56,006 bases of DNA, taken from Pirellulales bacterium. GTDB lineage: Bacteria > Planctomycetota > Planctomycetia > Pirellulales > DATAWG01. The DNA lies in assembly GCA_035939775.1 (NCBI GenBank), contig DASZFO010000014.1:1-56006 (forward strand). The letters run 5' to 3'. A model generated the notes under the pieces. It did not search any database. It worked only from the letters and a program-made list of their open reading frames with translations, and was not told where the DNA came from. Numbering within the stretch: the stretch's first letter is position 1; every line of letters starts with the position of its first letter. The position numbers were made by a program, and so were the translations under genes. Shown here piece by piece: positions 42,398 to 50,774 of this stretch.

Positions 42398-43498
42398 TTA
42401 AAACACGCCGCCGTTGTTGCTGAGCCCCGGATGCTTGACTTCCTCGACCGTCTGCACTCCCAACGTCGTGAAACCGAAGAGTCGCTCAAAGGGCGAAATG
42501 ATCTTGCCCATCATTGAATCGAGGGCGATCAGCTTGTCTTCTGAGATGTAGATCCGATCGCCGGGCAGAATCTGGTAGTTCGTCGCCGTCGAGGCCCCGC
42601 GGGTGATTTCGTCCCAATGCACCGGCAGAATCTGGTCGCATCCGGCGCCGCCGGGGGCAGGCCGAGCAATCCAAATCTTCTTGCTCGCCAGTCGAGTTAG
42701 ACCGCCGGTCTGCGAGATGGCATCCAGCACCGTTTCATTGCCGGTGATCTGCACCCGCACCAGGCTGTCGCCGAAGCCGGCCCCTTGGCCCACGATGTAA
42801 TAGACCTTGCTGGCATAATTGAAGACGTCGACCGACACCTCGGGTGTGTCGAGGAATTCGGCCAGATGTGTCTCGATCGCCTTCTTGGCCTCCTCGACCG
42901 TCATGCCAGTCACGTAAACCGTTCCATAAGTTCCCAGATTGACAGTCCCGTCGGGACCAACGCGATGCTCGCCGGCAATTTGCTGCTGGCCCGACGAAGC
43001 CGCCAAAGTGACTGAAACTTCCGGTTGTTTGAGCACGCGGCTCAACACCCTGTAAATCGCCTCGGCCGCCTCCTCGAGCGTCAGGCCCTCGACTTTCGCC
43101 CGGCCATACGCTGGCCCGAGATTGACGGTTCCTCCCGGTTCGACGGCATACGTCCCCGTGATCGGTTCGTCGCGCAGGGTGCCGTTGACGTTGATTCCCA
43201 AATAGTCGAGCGCTTCGATCTTATACGGCGCCTTCGGTACGACCTTGATCGCATCGACCTCCAGAATATCCGGGGGTTCGATGATATACGGCGGCAACGA
43301 AACTTTATTTTGCTCCGAGGCGATCGGGGCCAAAGGAGGGCCTGCTGGAGCGGACGGGAGAGGCGCCTCGGCTGGACGATCACCGATGAATCGGCAACCG
43401 TTCGCCAGCCCGCCGGCTAGAAAGGCTATCAGCATCAAGCGGATGCGCAGCGAGCGATTCTGCATAGGCACAGCTTTTTGAGGCGTTACCGCAGCCAT
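42398..43498 (-). CDS. Wza-like polysaccharide export lipoprotein
   Basis: 366 residues; an in-frame ATG at 43465 is an equally possible start. Signal peptide with lipobox LANGC, then a Pro/Ala linker. Poly-export domain: PYIIEPPDILEVDAIKVVP, GTVNLGPAYGRAKVEGLTLE, and a second GTVNLGTYGTVYVTGMTVEE. Then an SLBB-type domain: YIVGQGAGFGDSLVRVQITG and TVLDAISQTGGL. It would form the outer-membrane channel for exported polysaccharide. The C-terminal part (DSMMGKIISPFERLFGFTTL) is a planctomycete-style extension, lacking the barrel helix of E. coli Wza. No glycosyltransferases are adjacent. Confidence 0.85.
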   Translation of the reverse strand: MAAVTPQKAVPMQNRSLRIRLMLIAFLAGGLANGCRFIGDRPAEAPLPSAPAGPPLAPIASEQNKVSLPPYIIEPPDILEVDAIKVVPKAPYKIEALDYLGINVNGTLRDEPITGTYAVEPGGTVNLGPAYGRAKVEGLTLEEAAEAIYRVLSRVLKQPEVSVTLAASSGQQQIAGEHRVGPDGTVNLGTYGTVYVTGMTVEEAKKAIETHLAEFLDTPEVSVDVFNYASKVYYIVGQGAGFGDSLVRVQITGNETVLDAISQTGGLTRLASKKIWIARPAPGGAGCDQILPVHWDEITRGASTATNYQILPGDRIYISEDKLIALDSMMGKIISPFERLFGFTTLGVQTVEEVKHPGLSNNGGVF

Positions 43499-43761
43499 TG
43501 GGTCGATCGCAGTCGAGAATATGCCCGATAGGCAATGGGATGGTCGTGCCGTTTCAATACAATATGCCCCGTCAAACTCACCCTAACCGGAGCAGTCGGA
43601 ATAATCGGCAGATTTGCCCGCAAACTTTGCCAAGTCTGCCGCCAACCGACGTTGATAGCATCGAGTCCCTTGTCAGAAAACAATCTTGGGCATACTCGGC
43701 AACCTAGGAAGACCTCGTGACTGTCTTCCGGTTTCGGGTTTAGTCGTTCAAGCCGCGTCGA

Positions 43762-45564
43762 TTATTCAGTTTGCCGCTCTTCTGCCGGGCCTCCACCGCC
43801 CGACAGATTTCGTGCCGAGTTGATAAGCGCGACGTGGGAAAATGCTTGCGGGAAATTGCCGACAAGACGCCCGGCGGTGGGATCATATTCTTCCGACAGC
43901 AGGCCGACGTCGTTGGCCAAGCCGATGAGGCGCTCGAAATGCCGCACTGCCTCAGCGCGTTTTCCCTGTAGAGCCAGGTTGTCAACGTACCAAAAGCAGC
44001 AGGCCAAGAATGCCCCTTCCGCGTCAGCTAGGCCGCCGGATTCCGCGACTCGTACGTATCGCCATACCAAACCGTCGCGCAATAGTTCTTGCTCGATCGC
44101 ATGGACCGTGCCGAGCATCATCGGGTCTTTCGCGGGCAAGAATCCGACCAACGGAATCAAGAGCAGCGCGGCGTCGAGCTTATCGGCGCCGTAATAGTGC
44201 ACGAACGAGTTTCGCTTCGCGTCGAAACCTTTCGTGCAGATTTCTTCGCGAATGTCGGATCGCAGTTGCCGCCAACGTTCGACGGGACCCTCGATGTGGC
44301 TGCAATCCACGGCCTTTACGGCTCGGTCGAAGGCGACCCAGGCCATCACCTTCGAATGCACGTAGTGCTGCGGCTCGCCGCGCGATTCCCAGATTCCGCG
44401 ATCGGGCCGCTGCCAGGCCCCTTCGAGGAAATCGAGCAACGCCGCCTGAAATCTGCGGCCAATTTCGTCCGTCTTGTCCGCGCGGCGCCGCGCGGATTCG
44501 AACGAATCCATTACTTCTCCGTAAACGTCGAGTTGAAGCTGCGACGATGCGGCATTCCCAATCCGAACGGGCTTCGATCCTTCATAGCCGGAGAGCCAAT
44601 CGACCTCCCACTCGGGAATCAGGCGCTCGCCGGAGAGGCCGTACAGAATCTGCAGTTTGGCAGGTTCGCCGGCAACGGCCCGAAGCAACCAATCGCGCCA
44701 ACGGCAGGCCTCTTCGTGGTATCCGCCGGTTATGAGGGCGTAGAGCGTGAACGTCGCGTCGCGCAGCCAGCAGAAGCGATAATCCCAATTGCGAAATCCG
44801 CCGAGTTTTTCCGGCAGCGAAGTCGTTGGCGCGGCGACGACCCCGCCCGTCGGCTCGTAGATCAGGGCCTTCAGCGTGATCAGCGATCGGACAACCGCCT
44901 CGCGCCAGCGGCCGCGATAGGTGCAGTGATTCGACCATTCTTTCCACCATTTCTCGGTCGCTTCAAGTTCCTTTTCGGCGGGTGGTAGACGCCCGAGATG
45001 GCGATGCGAAGGGCGCCAGGCGAGCGTGAACGGCACTTGCTCTCCCTTGCCGACGGTGAACTCGCCTACCGTGTGAAAACCCTCGCCGTGCAGCGGCACC
45101 GGTGTTCTCAGACGCAAGCTGTTCGCTCCGGCGATCGCTCGCAATCCTTTGGACGCCTTTCGCACCCAAGGGATCACCGAGCCGTAATCGAATCGGATGG
45201 TGATATCGACGCGCATCTTAACCTGGCCACGTTTCCCCTCGACGATGCGCACTAAATCCGGCTCCTCGCGTCGCGGGGGCATGAAATCGATGAGCGTCGC
45301 GGTCCCTTCGTCGGTCTCGAATTCAGTCTCCAAGATAAGCGTGCCCGGGCGATACCGTCTCCGAACGCGGCGCACTTCACCAGCCGGCCCGATCAGCCAC
45401 CGCCCCTGCTCAGGCGTTCCCAAGAGCGCCGCAAAACAGGCCCCCGAATCGAAGCGGGGAACGCAAAGCCAATCGATCGAGCCATCCTTGCCGACTAGAG
45501 CGGCCGTTTCCAAATCGCCAATGAGTGCGTAATCTTCAATCGGTAATGGCATGATCGGCGTCAT
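43762..45564 (-). CDS. glycoside hydrolase family 15 protein (glucoamylase/trehalase type)
   Basis: 600 residues. It hydrolyses alpha-linked glucose or trehalose from non-reducing ends. Typical layout: an N-terminal beta domain (PIEDYALIGDLETAALVGKD, GSIDWLCVPRFDSGACF) and a C-terminal (alpha/alpha)6 barrel from about 210 with VRSLITLKALIYEPTGG, LPEKLGGFRNWDYRFCWLRD (the conserved NWDYR.CWLRDA block), and LSEEYDPTAGRLVGNFPQAF with the catalytic-region Glu. Full length for the family and no signal peptide, so cytoplasmic; this fits glycogen or trehalose breakdown. Stand-alone gene. Confidence 0.93.
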   Translation of the reverse strand: MTPIMPLPIEDYALIGDLETAALVGKDGSIDWLCVPRFDSGACFAALLGTPEQGRWLIGPAGEVRRVRRRYRPGTLILETEFETDEGTATLIDFMPPRREEPDLVRIVEGKRGQVKMRVDITIRFDYGSVIPWVRKASKGLRAIAGANSLRLRTPVPLHGEGFHTVGEFTVGKGEQVPFTLAWRPSHRHLGRLPPAEKELEATEKWWKEWSNHCTYRGRWREAVVRSLITLKALIYEPTGGVVAAPTTSLPEKLGGFRNWDYRFCWLRDATFTLYALITGGYHEEACRWRDWLLRAVAGEPAKLQILYGLSGERLIPEWEVDWLSGYEGSKPVRIGNAASSQLQLDVYGEVMDSFESARRRADKTDEIGRRFQAALLDFLEGAWQRPDRGIWESRGEPQHYVHSKVMAWVAFDRAVKAVDCSHIEGPVERWRQLRSDIREEICTKGFDAKRNSFVHYYGADKLDAALLLIPLVGFLPAKDPMMLGTVHAIEQELLRDGLVWRYVRVAESGGLADAEGAFLACCFWYVDNLALQGKRAEAVRHFERLIGLANDVGLLSEEYDPTAGRLVGNFPQAFSHVALINSARNLSGGGGPAEERQTE

Positions 45565-45676
45565 CTTCGAACGGGCAGTTTGCGGCGTGTTTGTACCATG
45601 TTTTGGAGATGCAAACGATGTGCCGCGAACGAAGGTGGGAGTTGCAAAAGCGGCCGAACCTAGGCTGAAACTACGC

Positions 45677-48600
45677 TCAACGAAAATCTCGCGATTGTGA
45701 GTTTAGTCCTTTGAGTTGCTCGGAGAGATCGACCAGCCGCGTGACGAGTACGTGAATGATCCCGTCTTGGCTTTGCAGGCGGCCATGGGCGATGAGAGCG
45801 GCGGCGGTGCGGGCGGCGCGGTGGAACCGCTGCCAAACGTCTTGGCGGATGATGAGATTGGCCACGCCCGTTTCGTCTTCGAGCGTGACGAACGTGATCC
45901 CCTTGGCCGTGCCGGGACGCTGCCGCACCAGCACCAATCCGGCCACGCGCACGAACGAGCTGTTCACTAGCTCCGCCAGCTTGGAAGCGGGCACGATCTC
46001 AAGCGCCGCGAGTTGCTCGCGGTGGAACTGAAGCGGATGCGCCCGCAGCGAAAGGCCGGCCGTCTGATAGTCGACCACCACTTCTTCTCTTGGCGAGAGC
46101 GGCGGCAGAGCCGGCGGCTCCTCGAAATTGGAGAGGCTATCCAGCAGCGGCGTCCGATCCGGCCGATGATCGAGCGCGAGCGCTTGCCACATCGCGTCCC
46201 GCCGGTTCATCGCGAGCGAGCCGAATGCATCCGCCTCGGACAGCAGCGCGACCACGGAGCGGCTCAACTTGGTGCGGCGAACAAAATCGTCGAGCGATTG
46301 GAATGGCCCCGCCTGTCGAACCTCCTCGATCCGCCGCGCATCCGCCTCGCGCAACCCCAGCAGCATCCGCAGGCCAAGCCGGAGGCAAGTACAAAGTGCG
46401 AAGTGCGACGTACGAAAACGGGCATCGTCCGCCTTCGTTTCGTCCTTCGCACTTTGTCCTTCGTACTTCTCTAGCGTGCAGTCCCAATCGCTATAGTTCA
46501 CGTCGATGCCGCGGACCTCGCCGCCGTGCTCGCGGAGATTGCGCACGAGTTGGGCGGGGGCGTAAAAACCCATCGGCTGGCTATTGATGAGCGCGCAGCA
46601 GAACGCGGCCGGATGATAACACTTGAGCCAGGCCGAGGCATAAACCAACAGCGCGAAGCTCGCCGCATGGGATTCGGGAAATCCATATTCGCCGAAGCCG
46701 CGAATCTGATGGAATACTTGCTCGGCAAATTCAGCCGACAGCCCGCGGGCAAGCATCCCGTCGATCAACTTTTTGCGGAACTGCTCGATCACGCCGGTGC
46801 GCCGCCAGGCCCCCATCGCGCGGCGAAGCTGGTCGGCCTCGCCCGGCGTGAACCCGGCCGCCACGACGGCCAACCGCATCGCCTGCTCCTGAAATAGCGG
46901 CACGCCGAGCGTTTTGTGCAGCACCTCGCGAATCGCTTCGCTGGGATAGTTGACCGGCTCCTCGCCGGCGCGGCGGCGAAGATACGGGTGCACCATGTCT
47001 CCTTGAATCGGGCCCGGTCGCACGATCGCCACCTCGATCACCAGATCGTAATACTCGCGCGGCTTCAATCGCGGCAGCATGCTCATCTGCGCCCGGCTTT
47101 CGATCTGAAACACACCCATCGTGTCGGCCCGGCAGATCATGTCGTAAACCGCGGGATCCTCAGCCGGGATGGTGGCCAGCGTCAGCTCCGGCGAGGAGAT
47201 CGGCCGGAGGTCGGAGGTCGGAAGTCGGACGTCGGAAGTCCGGTTAACCAACTCCAGGCATTTGCGAATCGCCGTGAGCATGCCGAGCGATAGGCAATCG
47301 ACTTTCAGGATCCCCAGCGCATCGAGATCGTCTTTGTTCCACTGGATCACTGTGCGGCCGGGCATCGCGGCGTTTTCGATCGGCACCAAATCGGCCAGCG
47401 GCCCGCGCGTGATCACCATCCCGCCGACGTGTTGGCCGAGATGCCGCGGAAAGCCGCCGAGTTCGCCGACGAGCGTGACGAGCTGCCTTCCGACGTCCGA
47501 ATCGGGATCGAGTCCCACGTCCTGGCAGCGCTCCTCGAGCCGACTGTCGTGATGGCCGTCGAGGCTCTTGGTCAGCTTGTCGATCCGGTCGAGCGACAGG
47601 CCGAGCGCTTTTCCCACGTCGCGCACGGCCGATCGCGAGCGGTAGCTGATCACCTCGGCGGTGATGCCGGCCCGATCGCGGCCGTATTTCTCATAGATGT
47701 ATTGCAGCACCTCCTCGCGCCGCTCGTGCTCGAAGTCGATGTCGATGTCCGGCGCTTCGGCACGCTCGCGGCTGATAAACCGCTCGAAGAGCACGTCCAG
47801 CCGCTCGGGATCGACGGGCGTCACGCCGAGACAAAAGCAGACGGCCGAGTTGGCGGCCGAGCCGCGCCCCTGGCAAAGAATGCCGCGGCTGCGCGCGAAC
47901 CGCACCAGATCGTAGACCGTGAGAAAATAGGCCTCGTAGCGCAATTGGGCGATCAACTCCAATTCGTGCTCCACCAGGCGGCGAACTTTTTCGGGCACTC
48001 CGCCGGGATAGCGCTCGGCTGCTCCAGACCACGTGAGCCGAGCGAGATAGTCGAGCGGCGTTTCTCCGGCGGGGGCAAGTTCTTCTGGATACTCGTAGCG
48101 CAGCTCATCGAGCGAAAATGTCGCTCGAGCGGCGATCTCGCAGCTTCGCTCGACGGTCCCGCGCGCAGGGGCGAATCGCAGGGCCATCTCCTCCGGGTCT
48201 TTGAGATAGCGTTCGGCGTTGGGAAAGAGCGCATCGCCCGCCTCGGCCACCGTGCAACCGAGGCGCGTGGCGGTGAGCACGTCGGCCAGCGGCAACCGGC
48301 TGCGGCGATAGTAATACACGTCTCCCGCGGCAACCAACGGCACCCGCGCCCGCCGACAGAGCGCGAGCCATTCGTCTAAGAGCTGCTCGTCGCGGGGCCC
48401 GCAATGCAATTCGGCCAGTGCATAACACCGATCGCCGAACAATTCGCGATAGCGCTCCAGGCCGGCTATGCCGTCGGCATTGGTGAGGCCGGCGGCATCC
48501 GTCGTTCCCTCTCCCAGAGGGAGAGGTTTAGGGTGAGGGGAAGCGGCGATGGATATTGCTTCCCCCTCACCCCGGCCCTCTCCCAGAGGGAGAGGGAGTG

Positions 48601-49057
48601 ATTGCGCCATCGAAGTTAATAATACCCCTGCCAACAGCCCCGCGGCATGGTCGGCCACGTCGGCCAGCGTGACTTGACATTTTCCCTTCTCCGACCGCCG
48701 GCAACCGCGGGTGATCAATTGAGCTAGTCGCCCATAACTGGCCCGATCGGTCGCCCAGAGCACGACAGCCGGTGCATCGGTGGGAGCGATCTCGGCGCCG
48801 ATGAGCAGTTTCAGTCCCGCTTGTTTAGCGGCCTCATGCGCGCGGACCACGCCGGCCAAGCTGTGCCGATCGGTGATGGCTAGCGCTGTATAGCCGAGTT
48901 CCGCGGCCCGCAACACCAATTCATCCGGATGCGAAGCCCCTTCAAGAAATGAGAAATTCGTTTTGCAATGCAGCTCCGCATAGCGCACCGCGCCCCCCCG
49001 CGGCGTCGGCGCGGCAACAATCGGCGGACGTTTGCTGGAGGGAGGTTGGTCAGGCAT
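45677..49057 (-). CDS. dnaE2: error-prone DNA polymerase DnaE2 (mutasome catalytic subunit)
   Basis: 1126 residues from ATG 49057, the family-like start; the frame is open to 49195, inside imuB. The enzyme carries out translesion synthesis together with ImuA and ImuB. PHP domain: YAELHCKTNFSFLEGASHPD; polymerase active site with the Asp triad EAPDIDIDFEHERREEVL; FPRHLGQHVGGMVI and FGEYGFPESHAASFALLVYA downstream; OB fold at the C-terminus (FVTLEDETGVANLIIR). Three stretches that are not family-like coincide with dispersed repeats: about 154-185, 606-617 and 864-890. All keep the frame. The protein is otherwise full length. Confidence 0.95.
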   Translation of the reverse strand: MPDQPPSSKRPPIVAAPTPRGGAVRYAELHCKTNFSFLEGASHPDELVLRAAELGYTALAITDRHSLAGVVRAHEAAKQAGLKLLIGAEIAPTDAPAVVLWATDRASYGRLAQLITRGCRRSEKGKCQVTLADVADHAAGLLAGVLLTSMAQSLPLPLGEGRGEGEAISIAASPHPKPLPLGEGTTDAAGLTNADGIAGLERYRELFGDRCYALAELHCGPRDEQLLDEWLALCRRARVPLVAAGDVYYYRRSRLPLADVLTATRLGCTVAEAGDALFPNAERYLKDPEEMALRFAPARGTVERSCEIAARATFSLDELRYEYPEELAPAGETPLDYLARLTWSGAAERYPGGVPEKVRRLVEHELELIAQLRYEAYFLTVYDLVRFARSRGILCQGRGSAANSAVCFCLGVTPVDPERLDVLFERFISRERAEAPDIDIDFEHERREEVLQYIYEKYGRDRAGITAEVISYRSRSAVRDVGKALGLSLDRIDKLTKSLDGHHDSRLEERCQDVGLDPDSDVGRQLVTLVGELGGFPRHLGQHVGGMVITRGPLADLVPIENAAMPGRTVIQWNKDDLDALGILKVDCLSLGMLTAIRKCLELVNRTSDVRLPTSDLRPISSPELTLATIPAEDPAVYDMICRADTMGVFQIESRAQMSMLPRLKPREYYDLVIEVAIVRPGPIQGDMVHPYLRRRAGEEPVNYPSEAIREVLHKTLGVPLFQEQAMRLAVVAAGFTPGEADQLRRAMGAWRRTGVIEQFRKKLIDGMLARGLSAEFAEQVFHQIRGFGEYGFPESHAASFALLVYASAWLKCYHPAAFCCALINSQPMGFYAPAQLVRNLREHGGEVRGIDVNYSDWDCTLEKYEGQSAKDETKADDARFRTSHFALCTCLRLGLRMLLGLREADARRIEEVRQAGPFQSLDDFVRRTKLSRSVVALLSEADAFGSLAMNRRDAMWQALALDHRPDRTPLLDSLSNFEEPPALPPLSPREEVVVDYQTAGLSLRAHPLQFHREQLAALEIVPASKLAELVNSSFVRVAGLVLVRQRPGTAKGITFVTLEDETGVANLIIRQDVWQRFHRAARTAAALIAHGRLQSQDGIIHVLVTRLVDLSEQLKGLNSQSRDFR
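46388..46466. repeat. inverted pair of heptamer arrays inside dnaE2
   Basis: AGTACAA, AGTGCGA, AGTGCGA, CGTACGA at 46388-46415 and the inverted set TTCGTCC, TTCGCAC, TTTGTCC, TTCGTAC at 46439-46466: four units on each side, 23 bp apart. In the polymerase it encodes about residues 864-890 (EKYEGQSAKDE..., RFRTSHFALCTC). Confidence 0.85.
47206..47240. repeat. heptamer array, five units (GTCGGAA type), inside dnaE2
   Basis: GGAGGTC, GGAGGTC, GGAAGTC, GGACGTC, GGAAGTC. It codes for RTSDVRLPTSDLRP between the LELVN helix and the SSPELTLATIP segment of the polymerase. Confidence 0.85.
48505..48597. repeat. palindromic element (CCCTCTCCC...GGGAGAGGG type) inside dnaE2
   Basis: CCCTCTCCCAGAGGGAGAGG at the left and CCCTCTCCCAGAGGGAGAGGG at the right, with GGGTGAGGGG and CCCCTCACCCC as inner inverted arms. 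In the polymerase it encodes a Pro/Leu/Gly-rich insert (LPLPLGEGRGEGE..., PLPLGEGTT). A related block lies in imuB at 49461-49500. Confidence 0.85.
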
Positions 49058-49085
49058 GTACTTCGTACTTTGTACTTCGTACTTC
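49058..49085. repeat. heptamer array, four units, filling the imuB-dnaE2 gap
   Basis: GTACTTC, GTACTTT, GTACTTC, GTACTTC on the plus strand. It occupies exactly the space between the imuB stop (TGA 49086-49088) and the dnaE2 ATG (49055-49057), leaving no Shine-Dalgarno site. Confidence 0.9.
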
Positions 49086-50774
49086 TCATCCGAATTCGCC
49101 GTGTAAAAACCAGCGGGTGTCGGCGAGGCGGCGGAAGAGCCAGAAGCGATGGCCGCTAGTAGTTTCGATCCGATAGTAATCGCGGCGGATGCCAAAAGCG
49201 GGATTCGGGACTCGGGACTCGGGACTTGGACGCGCCGGCGTTCCGCTAGCCGAGCCCCGATTGCCCGCGCGCCACCAGCCGGTTTCGATCCGCTCCGGCC
49301 CCCAACTTCGCGCGATCCGATAATCGACGCCGTCGAAGTGGAATTGAGCAGGCGGGCCGGCCGGAACCACCGAGATCACGGAAATCGGCACGGGACGATC
49401 GGCCAACCACAACGGGCGAACGCCTAGTTGGACGCAAGAACCGCCGGAGGCTGTCTTCGACTTCTCCCTCTCCCTTGATGGGAGAGGGCCGGGGTGAGGG
49501 TGTCGCGGAGAAAAAGGGGACTGTCCCCCTTTCCATAGGCGGTTCTTCTTCGCGGTCAACGAAGTCTTGGCGTCTGCCACTTGCCACTTGCCACTTCCTC
49601 GCACTCCGGTCCACGGCAGATCGACGCTGGCGTATTCCGGCTGAGCATCGGGAAGTAAACAGGGGCGCACCACCGCTTCCCGACCGAGCCGGCTGCTCAG
49701 CCGTTCCACGAGCGCCGCCAAATGCCGCGGCACATCGCGGCTACGGTCCGGGGCAAACAGGTCTTGCTGTTCGTGCGCAATCCGATCGGCGACCGTCACC
49801 TCGATGCCGAGCGCCGCCACCGGCGCCGCCAGACGGATCGTTTCCAATCGCAGACGAAGCAGCTCCCAAAGATGCTTGGGCGAGGCGCTGGGACGAAACA
49901 AGCCGACCGGCAAAGCGATCCGCTCGCGATCCGCGCAATCGATCCGGCAAACGAAGCTGAGCGCCCCCTCGTCGCGCGCAGCGAGCGGCTTGCTGACGCG
50001 GCGGATCAATTCCTCCAGCACTTGCTCGATGGCCTCGGCAGAATCGACGGGCGATTCGAACGCCCACTCGGCGGCCAGTTGCGGGGCCGCGCGATGCGGC
50101 ACGAGCAATTCGCTCGTCGCGCCGGTCGCCCAATCGAGATGTTTGAGAAGCTGTGGGCCGAAGCGCGTCGAGAGGCTGGCCCGGGGCAACGCGGCAACCT
50201 GCTCGATCGTGCGGATACCCACCGCCGCCAGCAGATCGACCGTTTCCTCCGGCAATCGCAAGGCCGCGACGGGCAGCGGCGCTAAGACGGAAAGCGATCC
50301 GCCGGGCGGGATGATGCAAGGAAGTGGCAAGTGACAAGTGGCAGGTGGCAAATTGGGCGCAAGCGGAGACGACGCGGAAGGCGATACGGACATCTGCTTG
50401 CCACTTGCCACCTGCCACTTGTCACTCGTCACTCGCCACTTCGCCGCCGCCCAGGCGGCGCCCAGCGTGTCGGCGATCGCCACGCAAACCGACAAGCCTC
50501 GCTCGCGAAACTCGCGCACGACGCGCTCGGCCAAGGCCGCTTCGCCGCCGAATAGCGGCCCCAGCCCAGTCACATCCAGTGCCAAGCCGTCGGGACACTC
50601 GGCCGATTCGATCGCCACCGCCGGGCTGAATCGCTCACACCACTGAGCCAGTTCCACCAGCGCCGCCCGATCCGCCGCCAGATCGTGTGCTTCGATCGCG
50701 CTAAGCTCCGGTCGAGCGGCCGCCAGCCGCTGGAGCGGCCAATCGGGAAGCCAAATCCACAGCACTCGATTCAT
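49086..50774 (-). CDS. imuB: ImuB, Y-family polymerase-like mutasome subunit
   Basis: 562 residues from ATG 50774, overlapping imuA by 74 bp. N-terminal MNRVLWIWLPDWPLQRLAAA, then the Y-family-like fold with VAIESAECPDGLALDVTGLG and the helix-hairpin region LPEETVDLLAAVGIRTIEQV, and a C-terminal DNA/protein-interaction part. ImuB is an inactive Y-family relative that connects DnaE2 to the sliding clamp. Four inserted stretches are encoded by repeats: residues about 112-151 (KWRVTSDKWQVASGK...), 394-400, 415-438 (HPGPLPSREREK) and 515-524 (SPESRVPNP). All keep the frame, so the protein is longer than usual. Confidence 0.88.
   Translation of the reverse strand: MNRVLWIWLPDWPLQRLAAARPELSAIEAHDLAADRAALVELAQWCERFSPAVAIESAECPDGLALDVTGLGPLFGGEAALAERVVREFRERGLSVCVAIADTLGAAWAAAKWRVTSDKWQVASGKQMSVSPSASSPLAPNLPPATCHLPLPCIIPPGGSLSVLAPLPVAALRLPEETVDLLAAVGIRTIEQVAALPRASLSTRFGPQLLKHLDWATGATSELLVPHRAAPQLAAEWAFESPVDSAEAIEQVLEELIRRVSKPLAARDEGALSFVCRIDCADRERIALPVGLFRPSASPKHLWELLRLRLETIRLAAPVAALGIEVTVADRIAHEQQDLFAPDRSRDVPRHLAALVERLSSRLGREAVVRPCLLPDAQPEYASVDLPWTGVRGSGKWQVADAKTSLTAKKNRLWKGGQSPFSPRHPHPGPLPSREREKSKTASGGSCVQLGVRPLWLADRPVPISVISVVPAGPPAQFHFDGVDYRIARSWGPERIETGWWRAGNRGSASGTPARPSPESRVPNPAFGIRRDYYRIETTSGHRFWLFRRLADTRWFLHGEFG
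49203..49230. repeat. heptamer array, four units (ACTCGGG type), inside imuB
   Basis: ATTCGGG, ACTCGGG, ACTCGGG, ACTTGGA, 28 bp. It encodes the PSPESRVPNP segment near the C-terminus. Confidence 0.8.
49461..49532. repeat. two palindromic elements side by side inside imuB
   Basis: CTTCTCCCTCTCCC...GGGAGAGGGCCGGGGTGAGGG (49461-49500), followed by AAAAAGGGGACTGTCCCCCTTT (49511-49532). The first is related to the dnaE2 palindrome at 48505; the second to the elements at 3303 and 55692. Confidence 0.75.
49574..49594. repeat. heptamer array, three units, inside imuB
   Basis: CTGCCAC, TTGCCAC, TTGCCAC. It encodes GKWQVAD on the minus strand. Confidence 0.75.
50322..50439. repeat. inverted pair of heptamer arrays (AGTGGCA type) inside imuB
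   Basis: Four units (AAGTGGC, AAGTGAC, AAGTGGC, AGGTGGC) at 50322-50349 and six in inverse orientation (TTGCCAC...TCGCCAC) at 50398-50439. They flank a 48-bp Ser/Pro-coding segment; the translation contains KWRVTSDKWQVASGK and later LPPATCHLPLP. Confidence 0.85.

Noticed and set aside
47429-48379. Plus-strand 316-residue frame opposite dnaE2
   Set aside because: Antisense to the polymerase catalytic region.
46388-50439. CRISPR array suggested by the repeated short units
   Set aside because: Units are 7 bp in tandem without spacers, scattered and mostly within coding sequence; no cas genes (the Cas4-like nuclease is far away and has another context).
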